From positions 1 to 37,250 of the forward strand of contig JAPLDO010000246.1 of NCBI GenBank assembly GCA_026391715.1: a stretch of 37,250 nucleotides of DNA, read 5' to 3'. The notes beneath the pieces were generated by a model. It was not told the origin of the DNA. It was given only the letters and a program-made list of their open reading frames with translations, and searched no databases. This DNA is from Bacteroidota bacterium. Its GTDB lineage: Bacteria; Bacteroidota; Bacteroidia; Bacteroidales; FEN-979. Positions 1 through 7,662 of the stretch are shown one piece after another. Position numbers and translations under genes: made by a program. Each line of letters starts with the position of its first letter. The first letter of the stretch is position 1.

Positions 1-262
1 GGTCGGAGACGTTCAGTGTCATGGAGGGGAAATCTTTGTCCAGGATAATGGCCACCGGGGTGTCTTCATCGTTGGTGCAGGTGTCGAAATTATACCCGTC
101 GAGGCTTTGCTGCATGGTGCAGGTGATGTCGTTGTCCAGACCGGTATAAATGAACTGGACAGTGATTTTGGTGGCGCCATTGGGGATCTGGATGTATGGG
201 GTGAATGCATCGCCATCGGCGGCGGCGAGATTGCAGTTTACTAATCTTTTGGCGAGTGGCAT
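1..262 (-). CDS. Phage structural protein, N-terminal part only (partial)
   Basis: The frame is open from an ATG at 260-262 to the left edge, giving about 87 residues beginning MPLAKRLVNCNLAAADGD; the 3' end lies outside the window. It is the most distal visible gene of the leftward head operon, after the connector-like gene, which is where head-completion or tail genes usually sit. The visible part contains a beta-rich stretch (KITVQFIYTG) and several acidic residues. I recognise no family. A head decoration, neck or tail protein is inferred from position only. Confidence 0.6.
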   Translation of the reverse strand, partial: MPLAKRLVNCNLAAADGDAFTPYIQIPNGATKITVQFIYTGLDNDITCTMQQSLDGYNFDTCTNDEDTPVAIILDKDFPSMTLNVSD

Positions 263-263
263 G

Positions 264-298
264 TTTTGTTATTTACGAATGGTTCGAATGACGAATTA
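264..298. repeat. Simple repeat in phage gene leader (TTACGAAT / TTCGAATGACG)
   Basis: Short degenerate direct repeats of ATTTACGAATG and GAATTACGAATT lie just upstream of the partial gene and overlap the end of the preceding gene. A similar stretch precedes the capsid gene (3449-3487), so these leaders share a low-complexity sequence. Confidence 0.5.
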
Positions 299-775
299 CG
301 AATTGGTGGTGATGCGGAATCCTGATACCCGTCTGGAGGTTGGGATGGTGTATAGCGGGTAGTTTTGGGCTATGACGTATTCCTTTAAGATGGACTGTTT
401 GGCATAGGCGATCGAAAGTACCTCTTTGAGGGTGTCGCGGCGATGGCCGGGCGGGATCAGCACGGCGGTGGTTACTTCAATCAGCGATGGCGAGACGGCA
501 GGATCGGCGCCGGGGGTGTATTGGGCAGTTTCCAATAACTGCTGGTTGAGCAGCGAGGCTTTGACAAAAAAGGCAAGGCAGGGCTTGATGTACTCGCTGA
601 TCAGGATGGAGTAGTTGCCGGAATTGGTTACTACATCCGCATAAAGCGTGGAGGTAAGCACCGGTTTGATGTATTTGAGCTCGGCGGTCTGTATTACTTC
701 ATCCTTGACCAGGGTGCGGTCAATCTCGGTGAGATAGGCCAGAGAGATGACATCGGAGGCGGAGATCAGGGACAT
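296..775 (-). CDS. Putative phage head-tail connector/adaptor protein
   Basis: A 159-residue, mostly helical protein beginning MSLISASDVISLAYLTEIDRT. It lies between the portal gene upstream and another small structural gene downstream, the usual site of the gp6/gp15-like adaptor that docks under the portal. The opening resembles the 'xxLITxxDVxxx' start of connector proteins, and the middle (SEYIKPCLAFFVKASLL) forms amphipathic helices. There are no catalytic motifs. Family membership is inferred from gene order and size. It is probably cotranscribed with portal and capsid. Confidence 0.55.
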   Translation of the reverse strand: MSLISASDVISLAYLTEIDRTLVKDEVIQTAELKYIKPVLTSTLYADVVTNSGNYSILISEYIKPCLAFFVKASLLNQQLLETAQYTPGADPAVSPSLIEVTTAVLIPPGHRRDTLKEVLSIAYAKQSILKEYVIAQNYPLYTIPTSRRVSGFRITTNS

Positions 776-815
776 GGCAGATGGTGAAATGGTGTGATGG
801 TGAAATGGTGAAATA
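776..815. repeat. Short tandem repeat of ATGGTGAAAT type
   Basis: The gap between portal and connector genes is a degenerate tandem run of ATGGTGAAAT / GGTGTG. It reads ACCATTTCACC on the coding strand and forms the leader of the connector gene. There is no clear ribosome-binding site in it. Confidence 0.55.
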
Positions 816-2081
816 TCATGGCGCTGAGGGATTGGGGGTGACGTAGGTGTTTTGGAGCTGGAGGATCAGTACCTTTTGCGCAGGGTCGTTTTTATCGTAA
901 TCGAGGCCGGAGTCGCGGCGGACCTCCCAGACAAACTTCAGTGGGTTGATGCGGCTGATGGGCGGGGTGTTGATGAACTCAAAGTCTCGGATCACCAGGT
1001 TGCACTCGTAAAGCGAAGTTTGGAGCGACTGCAGGAAGATTTCCTGGATCGGGTGGATCACGGTGGTGATGGCGATTTCATATTCATTTAAAATTCTGCC
1101 GGAATCGAAACCGGATTTGTCGTCGGAATAGGGTGTCAATGTCCGGAACCAGTTGTGGATGGTGATCAGGGAGATTTCAGACTGCTTGTGCAGGTCGGTC
1201 CAGTTATCCTCCTTCTCTCGCTGGAATGAGATGAACTTGGCTTCCTGAGAGCTGATCCCCGGCCCAAGGTCGGAAAGGTACTGGATGATGATCTCATTGG
1301 CCTTGGAGCTCAGGGCACCTTTGTATTGCTGGAACATGGCGTCCAGCTCGTCGGCTGCCTCGTCGGAGTTCACCCCCGGAATGACCAGCAGTCCGGGAGT
1401 GGCAAACGACGATTCGAGGCGGGTCTGGTTCCAAATGTTGGTGAGACCAGAAATGATGATGTTGCGGATCCCGGCAAAGTAGGAAGGGATGCCATAATAG
1501 GTAAACTCAGGTTCATAATCCTTGATCTGGACCATGGCGTGAAGCAGCCCATCGCTGCCCTTGGAAAAGTCAGGAAACAAACTGACCGACCGGACCTCTT
1601 TATCCCCTTTTCCCTTAAACAGTGACCAGTCTGGTTGGATCAGCGCCTGTTTGCCATCCATGTGGAGCCGGACCCGGGAGGCATCCTGGTGGTAAATGAA
1701 AACGAAACTTCGCTTTTTGTTGGTGACCAGTTCATAATAGCAGTTGCCAAAGGTGAGGTAATCGAACACCAGTTTTTTCAGGGTGTACCAGAATGGCTCC
1801 TTGTGGTTGTTGGGAACCTCGATAAACTTTTGCGTGACAGGATCGGAAGATTGGATCCCCTGTCCGAGAATGTAGGTGGTTTTGGAATTGAGGATGGCCC
1901 GGTGGACCGGTACCTCCCGCGCCAGCTTGATCAGTTGGCGGGGAAGTGCATTGTCATCACCAAACGGGACAAAGTCCTGGTAATTGACCCTTTGGGCAAT
2001 GTGATCGGTATCGAACAGGTTGAGAACCGGCGAATAGTTAAACTCAAAAAACCTTGTCGTGTTGATCTGCTTGGAGGCCAT
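816..2081 (-). CDS. Phage portal protein
   Basis: A 421-residue protein of the size and layout of HK97/SPP1-like portals. The dodecameric portal forms the DNA entry channel of the capsid and docks the terminase. The N-terminal part (about 25-120) has the typical 'DNALPRQL..L...VPVHRAILNSKTTYILGQG' opening, in which a phage portal places a clip/wing helix after a membrane-like stretch. The region 'DYLTFGNCYYELV' at about 107-119 and the C-terminal helical crown 'GRILNEYEIAITTVIHPIQEIFLQSL' are also portal-like. It sits 17 bp downstream of the capsid gene on the same strand. A capsid-portal order following a protease/scaffold is consistent. Start chosen at the first ATG, just after the capsid stop. 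Confidence 0.8.
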   Translation of the reverse strand: MASKQINTTRFFEFNYSPVLNLFDTDHIAQRVNYQDFVPFGDDNALPRQLIKLAREVPVHRAILNSKTTYILGQGIQSSDPVTQKFIEVPNNHKEPFWYTLKKLVFDYLTFGNCYYELVTNKKRSFVFIYHQDASRVRLHMDGKQALIQPDWSLFKGKGDKEVRSVSLFPDFSKGSDGLLHAMVQIKDYEPEFTYYGIPSYFAGIRNIIISGLTNIWNQTRLESSFATPGLLVIPGVNSDEAADELDAMFQQYKGALSSKANEIIIQYLSDLGPGISSQEAKFISFQREKEDNWTDLHKQSEISLITIHNWFRTLTPYSDDKSGFDSGRILNEYEIAITTVIHPIQEIFLQSLQTSLYECNLVIRDFEFINTPPISRINPLKFVWEVRRDSGLDYDKNDPAQKVLILQLQNTYVTPNPSAP

Positions 2082-2098
2082 GTTACCAGGATTGAGAA

Positions 2099-3448
2099 TT
2101 AATCGCCAAAACCAGCCAGGATCATCAGCTCGGTGTGCAGGTAGGCGGTTTGTGCCTTGTACTGCACCCGGTAACGACGCATCTGCAGATCAGGGTTGTA
2201 CCAGGTCTCGACATCCTGCGGGTCCATCAGACCATCAGTACCGAAGATCAGGTTCTGCTGGGTGGTGAAGATGGCCCGGTGTGGCTGGATGCCATTCTGA
2301 TAACCGGAAATCCATGTATCCCAATCGGGACGGACCAGGATGGGGTAACCTTCGTAAGATGGCACGTTGACCCCGTTGAGCATCATGGTGAGCGGCAGAT
2401 CGCCGGTTTTACCCTTGATGGTGTGAACAAAGTTGCGCCACATGGAGCGGGTGACCATGAACACCAAGGGAAACTCGAACATCTCGGGACGGGCGGCATC
2501 GATCATTGAATCGAAGGTGGTGTCGGCCTCGTTGGCGCTCAGGGTGCTTGCCTTGACGGCAGAGACTGCCCCGGAAGCGGCAAACGTTCCGGAGCCATCG
2601 GCCACGGCGGTGAAGGTGAAGGCCTGACCCTTGTATTTGCCGACTACCTTGATCTGGGCACCAGTTGGATTGGTCACGATCACCCCGTTTATGCCTCCCC
2701 GGGCTTCGATGGTGGTTTTGTGCGCTGCCAGCCAGGCGGCCACGGTGGCGGTTGCACTGGATGCGTATGCCTGGGTGTAATCCTTGCCGTTGATGGTGAC
2801 GGTGATCAGCGTGTCGGTGTTGGCCGTATAGGTGAGAATTTTCTCAGCTTTGACGGCAGACACCGAAGAGGCGATCCCCACATGCTGCGCGGATGGAATG
2901 GTACCGGCATAAACATCATTGAAAAAGTGGGTCATAAAACCGGTGTACCCGGAAAAATCATCATCCACCGTACCGGTCGGGATACCCGAGGTCAGTTCCT
3001 CCTGCGTCGGGTTGGCAAAGAACATCTGGCGGATCAAGTCCTGTTGTCCAGCCTGGGCAATGATGGGCAACATGATCTTGTTCCAGACATCGGGTTCCTT
3101 CATCCGCTCCACGTCGTCCTCCTTGTAACCGGAGGCCAGCATCTGCTCGATGATGGACCCCCAGAAAGCCCGGCCGTTCTGCTCGAATTCCATGGCCATC
3201 GGCTGGACAGTGATGGAAGGGTGTGAAAGCGTAAAGGTGCCTGATGGGGTAAACCCCGGGTTTGCCTTGGGCTTGGTGATGAAACTTGGCCGGGAAATCT
3301 TGTTCAGTTTCTCGGTTCCTTTGATGTCGGTTCTGACGGTAATGGCGCCACGGATATCCTCGCCCATGAAAAATGGGTTGACAAAGAAATCACGGATTGA
3401 CTGCTTGGTGAAAGCAGGACTGACGGAGTGGGAAAAAATGTTGGACAT
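2099..3448 (-). CDS. Phage major capsid protein with inserted ~95-residue beta domain
   Basis: A 449-residue protein in the major-capsid position, between protease/scaffold and portal. The N-terminus (about 1-185: 'FFVNPFFMGEDIRGAITVRT', 'RAFWGSIIEQMLASG') and C-terminus (about 305-449: 'RPEMFEFPLVFMVTRSMWRNF', 'MRRYRVQYKAQTAYLHTELM') look like one capsid fold. Between them, about residues 201-294 form a Thr/Ala-rich beta domain with 'LITVTINGKDYTQAY'. The insert is bracketed by the same hexapeptide, VSAVKA, at 196-201 and 295-300, and by a matching DNA stretch (TTGACGGCAGA). This suggests an insertion or duplication into a surface loop. The insert may be a decoration or receptor-exposed domain (inference). 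Confidence 0.8.
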   Translation of the reverse strand: MSNIFSHSVSPAFTKQSIRDFFVNPFFMGEDIRGAITVRTDIKGTEKLNKISRPSFITKPKANPGFTPSGTFTLSHPSITVQPMAMEFEQNGRAFWGSIIEQMLASGYKEDDVERMKEPDVWNKIMLPIIAQAGQQDLIRQMFFANPTQEELTSGIPTGTVDDDFSGYTGFMTHFFNDVYAGTIPSAQHVGIASSVSAVKAEKILTYTANTDTLITVTINGKDYTQAYASSATATVAAWLAAHKTTIEARGGINGVIVTNPTGAQIKVVGKYKGQAFTFTAVADGSGTFAASGAVSAVKASTLSANEADTTFDSMIDAARPEMFEFPLVFMVTRSMWRNFVHTIKGKTGDLPLTMMLNGVNVPSYEGYPILVRPDWDTWISGYQNGIQPHRAIFTTQQNLIFGTDGLMDPQDVETWYNPDLQMRRYRVQYKAQTAYLHTELMILAGFGD

Positions 3449-3487
3449 GGTTTTTGGAATTACGATTTACGAATGACGATTTACGAT
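3449..3487. repeat. Simple repeat in capsid gene leader (ATTTACGA)
   Basis: Three to four imperfect copies of ATTTACGA / ATTACGA and one GAATGACG fill the gap between the protease and capsid genes and run slightly into the protease 3' end. The stretch resembles the leader repeat near 264-298. Confidence 0.55.
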
Positions 3488-4488
3488 TGATGAGTTGCCG
3501 GCCTTTTAAGTTTATCTTTCAGGTGGGCGGGTATTTGGCTGAGGAGCTGTTTGCCGAAGGTTTGTTCAGATGCACCGACCTTGATTTGCGGATCGGCAGC
3601 TTCGACGGTGGTTGGCCTGGCTGAGAGCTGATCCTGAAGGGTGGCGATTTGTTCGTTGAGCGCTGAAAGCTGCTTTTGATAATCGGTCTCCCTGGTTGCG
3701 AGCTGTCGCTGGTGATCCGCTTCGAGGGTTGAAATTTGCCCCTGGTAGTCGGCCTCCAGTTGCTCGATGGTCTGGTTGTACTGGTTCACCTTGTCCTGGT
3801 CAGCGCCATCGGATGCCGGGGTGATCAGGTTTTTCAATTTCTGGAAAAGTTCCTTTTTCATGGTTTGATTGTTTGAATAATACTTGAGCATAAATTCGAT
3901 GATGGTGTCAGGCTTGCGGGCGATGAGCTGGGCGATGGCCGGGTTGGTGTCCAGGAACTGCGTGGCCTGGTAGGAAAATGAATCAACGGCAAACAAAGAG
4001 TTGGTGGCGGCAGGATCATCCACCAGGTCGGTGGCCAGAAGCTGCTCGATGCGGGTGGATGGGTACTCGGCATCGGTGATCTGCGGTTCAGCCGGCACAA
4101 AGGCGATGGAGGCGCCAAACATGTCGGGGTTGTTCTTTGCCATTTTGACAATGTAATCGAATAGGTTCCCGGTGGGCGAATCCTTGCAGACATCATCCAG
4201 GTGAAGATCCCCGAATACCTTGTCGCCCTCGACCTGGAAATTTTTAAACCTCCCGATATAGGTGCCAAAGGAAGAGCTGCACATGTTCGGGTGGCCGAAA
4301 CGGGCTTTTATCCCTGCCTCCTTTGCATTGCCCAAGGCTTCAATCTGCGACAGGGTGGTAGCATCAATCTGCTCGAAATAGGATTTAACCTTGCCAGCCT
4401 GGGCAACCACAACTTTTTGCAGGATGCCGGTGTCGGGGTCGATTTTGGCGAAGGAAAAGGCGATGGGCGGGGTGGAGAATGACTTCAT
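3481..4488 (-). CDS. Phage prohead protease fused to coiled-coil scaffold
   Basis: About 335 residues from the ATG at 4488 (MKSFSTPPIAFSF). The N-terminal half carries a prohead-protease-like stretch: 'ARFGHPNMCSSSFGTYIGRF', 'GDKVFGDLHLDD', 'NPDMFGASIAFVP'. Its His and Ser are candidate catalytic residues, as in viral assembly proteases. The C-terminal 100 residues are a heptad-rich Gln/Glu/Leu coiled coil (four 'LEADYQ/DHQRQL'-type turns), as in a capsid scaffold. A protease-scaffold fusion just upstream of the capsid is common in tailed phages. An in-frame ATG at 4518 would add ten residues, but it lies only 9 bases from a good -7 box, so 4488 fits better. Confidence 0.75.
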   Translation of the reverse strand: MKSFSTPPIAFSFAKIDPDTGILQKVVVAQAGKVKSYFEQIDATTLSQIEALGNAKEAGIKARFGHPNMCSSSFGTYIGRFKNFQVEGDKVFGDLHLDDVCKDSPTGNLFDYIVKMAKNNPDMFGASIAFVPAEPQITDAEYPSTRIEQLLATDLVDDPAATNSLFAVDSFSYQATQFLDTNPAIAQLIARKPDTIIEFMLKYYSNNQTMKKELFQKLKNLITPASDGADQDKVNQYNQTIEQLEADYQGQISTLEADHQRQLATRETDYQKQLSALNEQIATLQDQLSARPTTVEAADPQIKVGASEQTFGKQLLSQIPAHLKDKLKRPATHQS

Positions 4489-4527
4489 ATTGACCAAAAA
4501 ATTAAATACCGCAAACATACAATTACT

Positions 4528-4557
4528 TAAAGTTATAGTTTAGTAAACATTGGCAAA
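4528..4557 (-). promoter_or_regulatory. Bacteroidetes-type promoter for the phage head operon
   Basis: Read leftwards, TTG (4554-4556) is followed by an 18-base spacer and TAACTTTA (4528-4535), one base off the TAnnTTTG consensus. It would start a leader of about 35 bases before the ATG at 4488. It is back-to-back with the rightward promoter near 4573-4603. Confidence 0.5.
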
Positions 4558-4572
4558 AACATATATAATAGA

Positions 4573-4603
4573 TTGTTATTGATTTGAAATAGTTGTAATT
4601 TTG
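4573..4603 (+). promoter_or_regulatory. Bacteroidetes-type promoter for the terminase genes
   Basis: TTG at 4573-4575, a 20-base spacer, then TAATTTTG at 4596-4603, a full match to the TAnnTTTG -7 box. The first gene starts 15 bases later. Together with the leftward promoter it makes this AT-rich 100-bp gap the divergent control point between packaging and head genes. Confidence 0.65.
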
Positions 4604-4617
4604 TAAGAAACGGCGAA

Positions 4618-4881
4618 ATGAACCCAGAGACAGAAAAGGTGATCAATGGTCTGCGTGACCACTTCGGGATTGAAGTTGAAGCGCTGGTGAAAAATGGTTT
4701 GCTACCGTTATCCTCGGCGAAGAAATGGCTGGTGAAACAGTTGTACTATTCTTATGCCCGGCAGGGAAACACCATTGACCAGGGCGGCAGGACTTACACA
4801 GATATTAAGAATGAGCTGAGCGCCGAATATGGGATCAGCATCAGCAGTATTGAAAAAATCATCTACCGGGACCGGAACTGA
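4618..4881 (+). CDS. Small phage DNA-binding protein, possible terminase small subunit
   Basis: An 87-residue protein beginning MNPETEKVINGLRDHFGIEVEALVKNG. The C-terminal half, 'TYTDIKNELSAEYGISISSIEKIIYRDRN', reads as a helix-turn-helix: a helix, a 'YGISISS' turn and a basic recognition helix. It is the first gene after the rightward promoter and two genes before the large terminase. A packaging-site recognition (small terminase) or regulatory role is inferred. The next gene competes for the same assignment. Confidence 0.6.
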   Translation: MNPETEKVINGLRDHFGIEVEALVKNGLLPLSSAKKWLVKQLYYSYARQGNTIDQGGRTYTDIKNELSAEYGISISSIEKIIYRDRN

Positions 4882-4925
4882 GGATTCGGCAGGATGACAA
4901 GTTGAACCATAAAATATGGGTAGAT

Positions 4926-5216
4926 ATGGTTGTAAAGAATGAAAAGGGACAGTTTGCCAAAGGTCATGGCGGCAAACCCAAAGGCGCCATCAACAAAACC
5001 ACGGCCGCCAACAAAGAGCGCATCGAGTTTGTGCTGGGTCTGCTGGATGAGAGCCTGGAAGAGGACGTTCAGAAGCTCAAACCCAAAGAACGGGTGGAAC
5101 TGTGGTCAACCCTGCAGGAGTTCATCCGGCCAAAGCTCCAGCGGATGAACCTGGACATTGCACCACCGGAAGACAAGGTGACCAAGATCACGTTCGAGGT
5201 TGTCAAGGGAAATTAA
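4926..5216 (+). CDS. Phage protein with 'KGQFAKGHGGKPKGA' start, probable small terminase-like
   Basis: About 96 residues from the ATG at 4926 (MVVKNEKGQFAKGHGG). The basic N-terminal signature GQFAKGHGGKPKGAINKTT is common in short proteins directly before large terminases. An acidic helical region (LGLLDESLEEDVQKLKPKERVELW) and a hydrophobic tail follow. Its stop lies 6 bp before the large terminase ATG, so the two are translationally close. A TTG at 4902 would add eight residues (MNHKIWVD) but has no better signal. Exact role (DNA recognition or terminase partner) is inferred. Confidence 0.65.
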   Translation: MVVKNEKGQFAKGHGGKPKGAINKTTAANKERIEFVLGLLDESLEEDVQKLKPKERVELWSTLQEFIRPKLQRMNLDIAPPEDKVTKITFEVVKGN

Positions 5217-5222
5217 CCAGGC

Positions 5223-6401
5223 ATGGAGAAGAAGATCCGGGTTTCGGTGGTCTTTGAGAAAAACTATGGCGCCAGGACAAAGATCGTGGTGAACCAGGGC
5301 GGCAGCCGGTCCGGAAAAACTTTTTCCATCCTACAACTGCTGATCTTAGTCAAGGCGTTTGAAGATACCGACATGGTTTTCTCCATTGTCCGCAAGAGCA
5401 TGCCGGCGCTGAAAGCCTCGGCCATGCGGGATTTTTTCGAGATCCTCCGGGCGAATGACCTTTACGATGAACGGAACCACAACAAGACTGAGAACACCTA
5501 TATATTAAATGGCAACCTCTTTGAGTTCATGAGCCTTGACCAGCCTCAGAAAAAGAGGGGCGCGAAGCGCGCCTTTCTTTTTATCAATGAGGCCAACGAA
5601 CTGAACCTGGAAGACTGGGTTCAATTGTCGCTCCGGACGGAAAAGCAGATTTTCATTGATTTCAACCCCTCGATGGATGAACACTGGATCTATGATGTGG
5701 TGATCCCCCGGCAGGATTGCACTTTCATCCATTCAACCTACCTGGACAATTTGCAGTTTTTGCCTGCGGAATTAGTCAAAGAGATTGAAAACCTGAAAAA
5801 TGTTGATGAAAATTACTGGCGGATTTACGGTCTGGGCGAGATCGGCCAGATCAAGGGGCTGATCTTTACCAACTGGGAGGTGGTGGATTCGTTCGCGCCG
5901 GATTGCAAGTGGATCAGCTACGGGATGGACTTCGGGTTCTCCAACGATCCGACTGCCCTGGTAAAGGTAGGGATGGCCGAAGGCCATCTCTACCTGGATG
6001 AATTGATTTATTCCCGGGGTCTGACCAATCCGGAAATATGCAAGTGGATGAACCAGTTGGGCATCACCAAGGCCGATGAGATCATCGCCGACAATCAGCC
6101 CAAGTGCATCCACGAAATCCGGCAGGAAGGGTTTAACATCAAGCCCACGTTCAAGGGGGCGGACTCGATCCTGGCCGGGATTGACATTCTCAAGCGGCAC
6201 CCGATCCGGATTACCAAGCGGTCGGTGAACCTGATCCGCGAGTTCAAGAACTACAAGTGGAAGGAAGATGCAGCCGGAAACCCGCTCAACGTTCCGGTGG
6301 ACCGGTTCAACCACGGGATCGACGGTCTGCGCTACGCCTGTCTGGGGCGGCTGTTCATGGGCAACCGGCTGGTGAAAACCAGCAGGATCCGGAACGGATA
6401 A
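5223..6401 (+). CDS. terL: Phage terminase large subunit (PBSX/terminase_3-like)
   Basis: A 392-residue packaging ATPase-nuclease, the motor that pumps phage DNA through the portal and cuts concatemers. Visible motifs: Walker A GGSRSGKT at 26-33; Walker B with catalytic Glu in LFINEAN at 119-125; the FNPS coupling-type motif at 147-150; and an RNase H-like nuclease with Asp236 (YGMDFGFS), Asp290 (IIADNQPK) and Asp367 (HGIDGLRYA), the three metal ligands expected. All motifs are present and the length is normal for the family, so it looks intact. It is the last gene of the rightward block; a long non-coding stretch follows. Confidence 0.93.
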   Translation: MEKKIRVSVVFEKNYGARTKIVVNQGGSRSGKTFSILQLLILVKAFEDTDMVFSIVRKSMPALKASAMRDFFEILRANDLYDERNHNKTENTYILNGNLFEFMSLDQPQKKRGAKRAFLFINEANELNLEDWVQLSLRTEKQIFIDFNPSMDEHWIYDVVIPRQDCTFIHSTYLDNLQFLPAELVKEIENLKNVDENYWRIYGLGEIGQIKGLIFTNWEVVDSFAPDCKWISYGMDFGFSNDPTALVKVGMAEGHLYLDELIYSRGLTNPEICKWMNQLGITKADEIIADNQPKCIHEIRQEGFNIKPTFKGADSILAGIDILKRHPIRITKRSVNLIREFKNYKWKEDAAGNPLNVPVDRFNHGIDGLRYACLGRLFMGNRLVKTSRIRNG

Positions 6402-6470
6402 TCCGGTTGCAACGCCAGTGGCATCACCCTCCTTAATAATTTTTTTTGCTTTGAATTTGGTGAATGCCTT

Positions 6471-6720
6471 TTAATTTTTTTTCTTAAAAAACATATACCA
6501 ATCCGGACACGGTAGCCAGGGCGGGGGGGCAAGGCTGGGGGTCATATTTTTTTACCAAAAGAAAAAAAACTGCCAACCGGAAATCAACTGATTGGTAAAG
6601 GGTTTATGCAGTTTTTTGATAAACAATTCAAAAAAATATGACAACACCCAACGGGCTTGGCCTTGCCCCCCCGACCGGGCTGCCGTACTTTCGTATATGT
6701 TTTTTAAAGAAAAAAAATTA
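6471..6720. repeat. Large imperfect inverted repeat (arms ~85-95 bp)
   Basis: The left arm (about 6471-6556) and right arm (about 6627-6720) are imperfect reverse complements. The outer part TAATTTTTTTTCTT plus AAAAACATATA is matched by TATATGTTTTTTAAAGAAAAAAAATTA. The middle part CGGGGGGGCAAGG is matched by CCTTGCCCCCCCG. The inner part GTCATATTTTTTT is matched by AAAAAAATATGAC. The central 70 bases hold a further small inverted repeat (AAAAAACTGC / GCAGTTTTTT). It could be a MITE-like element, a cruciform or a long RNA hairpin. Confidence 0.75.
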
Positions 6721-6771
6721 CCCCCCAGCCCTGTCCGGAATTAGGAAATACCTATAAGAAGAACACCTCAC

Positions 6772-6802
6772 CCGCGCGCTGCCCCGCAGGGGCAGGGCGC
6801 GG
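6772..6802. repeat. GC-rich hairpin at the head of the tandem structured units
   Basis: CCGCGC-G-CTGCCCC pairs with GGGGCAG-G-GCGCGG around a GCA loop: 13 base pairs with one G-G mismatch. It is followed directly by AACAGGG, the motif that opens each tandem unit. Confidence 0.7.
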
Positions 6803-6803
6803 A

Positions 6804-7450
6804 ACAGGGCTTGCAGACGGAGAAATCCATCCTCCCCGCGCTCGTGCGCTCTTCAGCACGTGGGCGGGGGCGACGAAAGGCTGGTGTACCCACTGCCGCT
6901 CGCTGGCCCCGAAGGGCGGCAAAGAATTGCGACTGGCAGAGGGATTGACCGCCGGAGGCGGTTTGCAGAGCAATTTTTTGTCCGGCCGAGTGGGACAGTG
7001 TGCGGCAAAACAGGGTAGGCGTTCCGGGAAAAACTTACACCACAGCCGCCGTGCGCTCTTTAGCACGGGGGCTGTGGCGACGCTCACGGCCACGCACTGC
7101 ACCCGAAGTGCGGCAAAGCATTGCGACTGGACGAGGGTTGATTGATGGGAGAAGGATTCAGAGCAATAGTTTTGCCGCGCGAGTGGTGCAGCGGGTGGCC
7201 AAACAGGGCTTATATTCCGGAAAAAACCAACACCACAGCCCGCTTGCGCTCTTTAGCAAGTGGGCTGTGGCGACGCTCATTGCCGCTCGCTGACCCGATG
7301 TGTGGCCATGAATTGCGACTGGTCGAGGATGTGGTAGCAAAATAATGGTACAGAGCAATTTAATGGACACGCGAGGGGCAGTGTGCGGCAAGACAATCCG
7401 TCTGAACGGAAAAAACCGATACCACCAACCGGCGGACGCTGGTTGGTGGA
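6804..7450. ncRNA. Tandem structured units (~193 bp, 3.5 copies), candidate non-coding RNA
   Basis: Units begin with ACAGGG at 6804, 7010 and 7203 (the fourth, ACAATC at about 7393, is partial). Each has CGGA(A)AAA, a long hairpin with loop GCTCTTTA/GCTCTTCA, GGCGACG, ATTGCGACTGG (6926, 7120, 7312) and CAGAGCAAT (6966, 7159, 7351). The hairpin stem differs between units but stays paired. Unit 2, 7040-7077, has CCACAGCC..CCGTGC / GCACGG..GGCTGTGG. Unit 3, 7233-7270, has a 15-bp stem with CTTGC / GCAAG. Unit 1, 6834-6869, has CCCCGC..CGTGC / GCACG..GCGGGG. Unit 4, 7422-7449, has CCACCAACC / GGTTGGTGG with a different loop. Paired changes suggest selection for structure. Strand and function are unknown. 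Confidence 0.45.
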
Positions 7451-7534
7451 GGTCGAGGGAATGGATGCGGGGAGTGTCGGTTTTGGTGATGGCTTGCGAA
7501 GAACTAACTCGTTCTGCCCGAAATACTGACAAAG

Positions 7535-7597
7535 GTTTGAGAAGCGACCTGAAAATGCTGAGTGACAGGTAGCGCGTTTAGTAGCACGTTCTCAAAC
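7535..7597. repeat. Two-level hairpin (GTTTGAGAA / TTCTCAAAC)
   Basis: A perfect 9-bp outer stem encloses an inner ACCTG (7546-7550) / CAGGT (7566-7570) stem and a short side arm. It lies just downstream of the tandem units and could be another domain of the same RNA. Confidence 0.55.
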
Positions 7598-7662
7598 TTC
7601 TAAATCTTCTCACGGGGATATTTAACATAATATGCTTATAGGACAGATGCAAGATAAAGAAT

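Noticed and set aside
6752-7532. Leftward and rightward frames of 65-125 residues in the GC-rich repeat region (for example 'VATAPVLKSAR', 'VATAHLLKSAS')
   Set aside because: Their similarity comes from the tandem RNA-like units. Unit spacings of 194 and 192 shift the frame, codons look non-native and both strands are open, so they are not genes.
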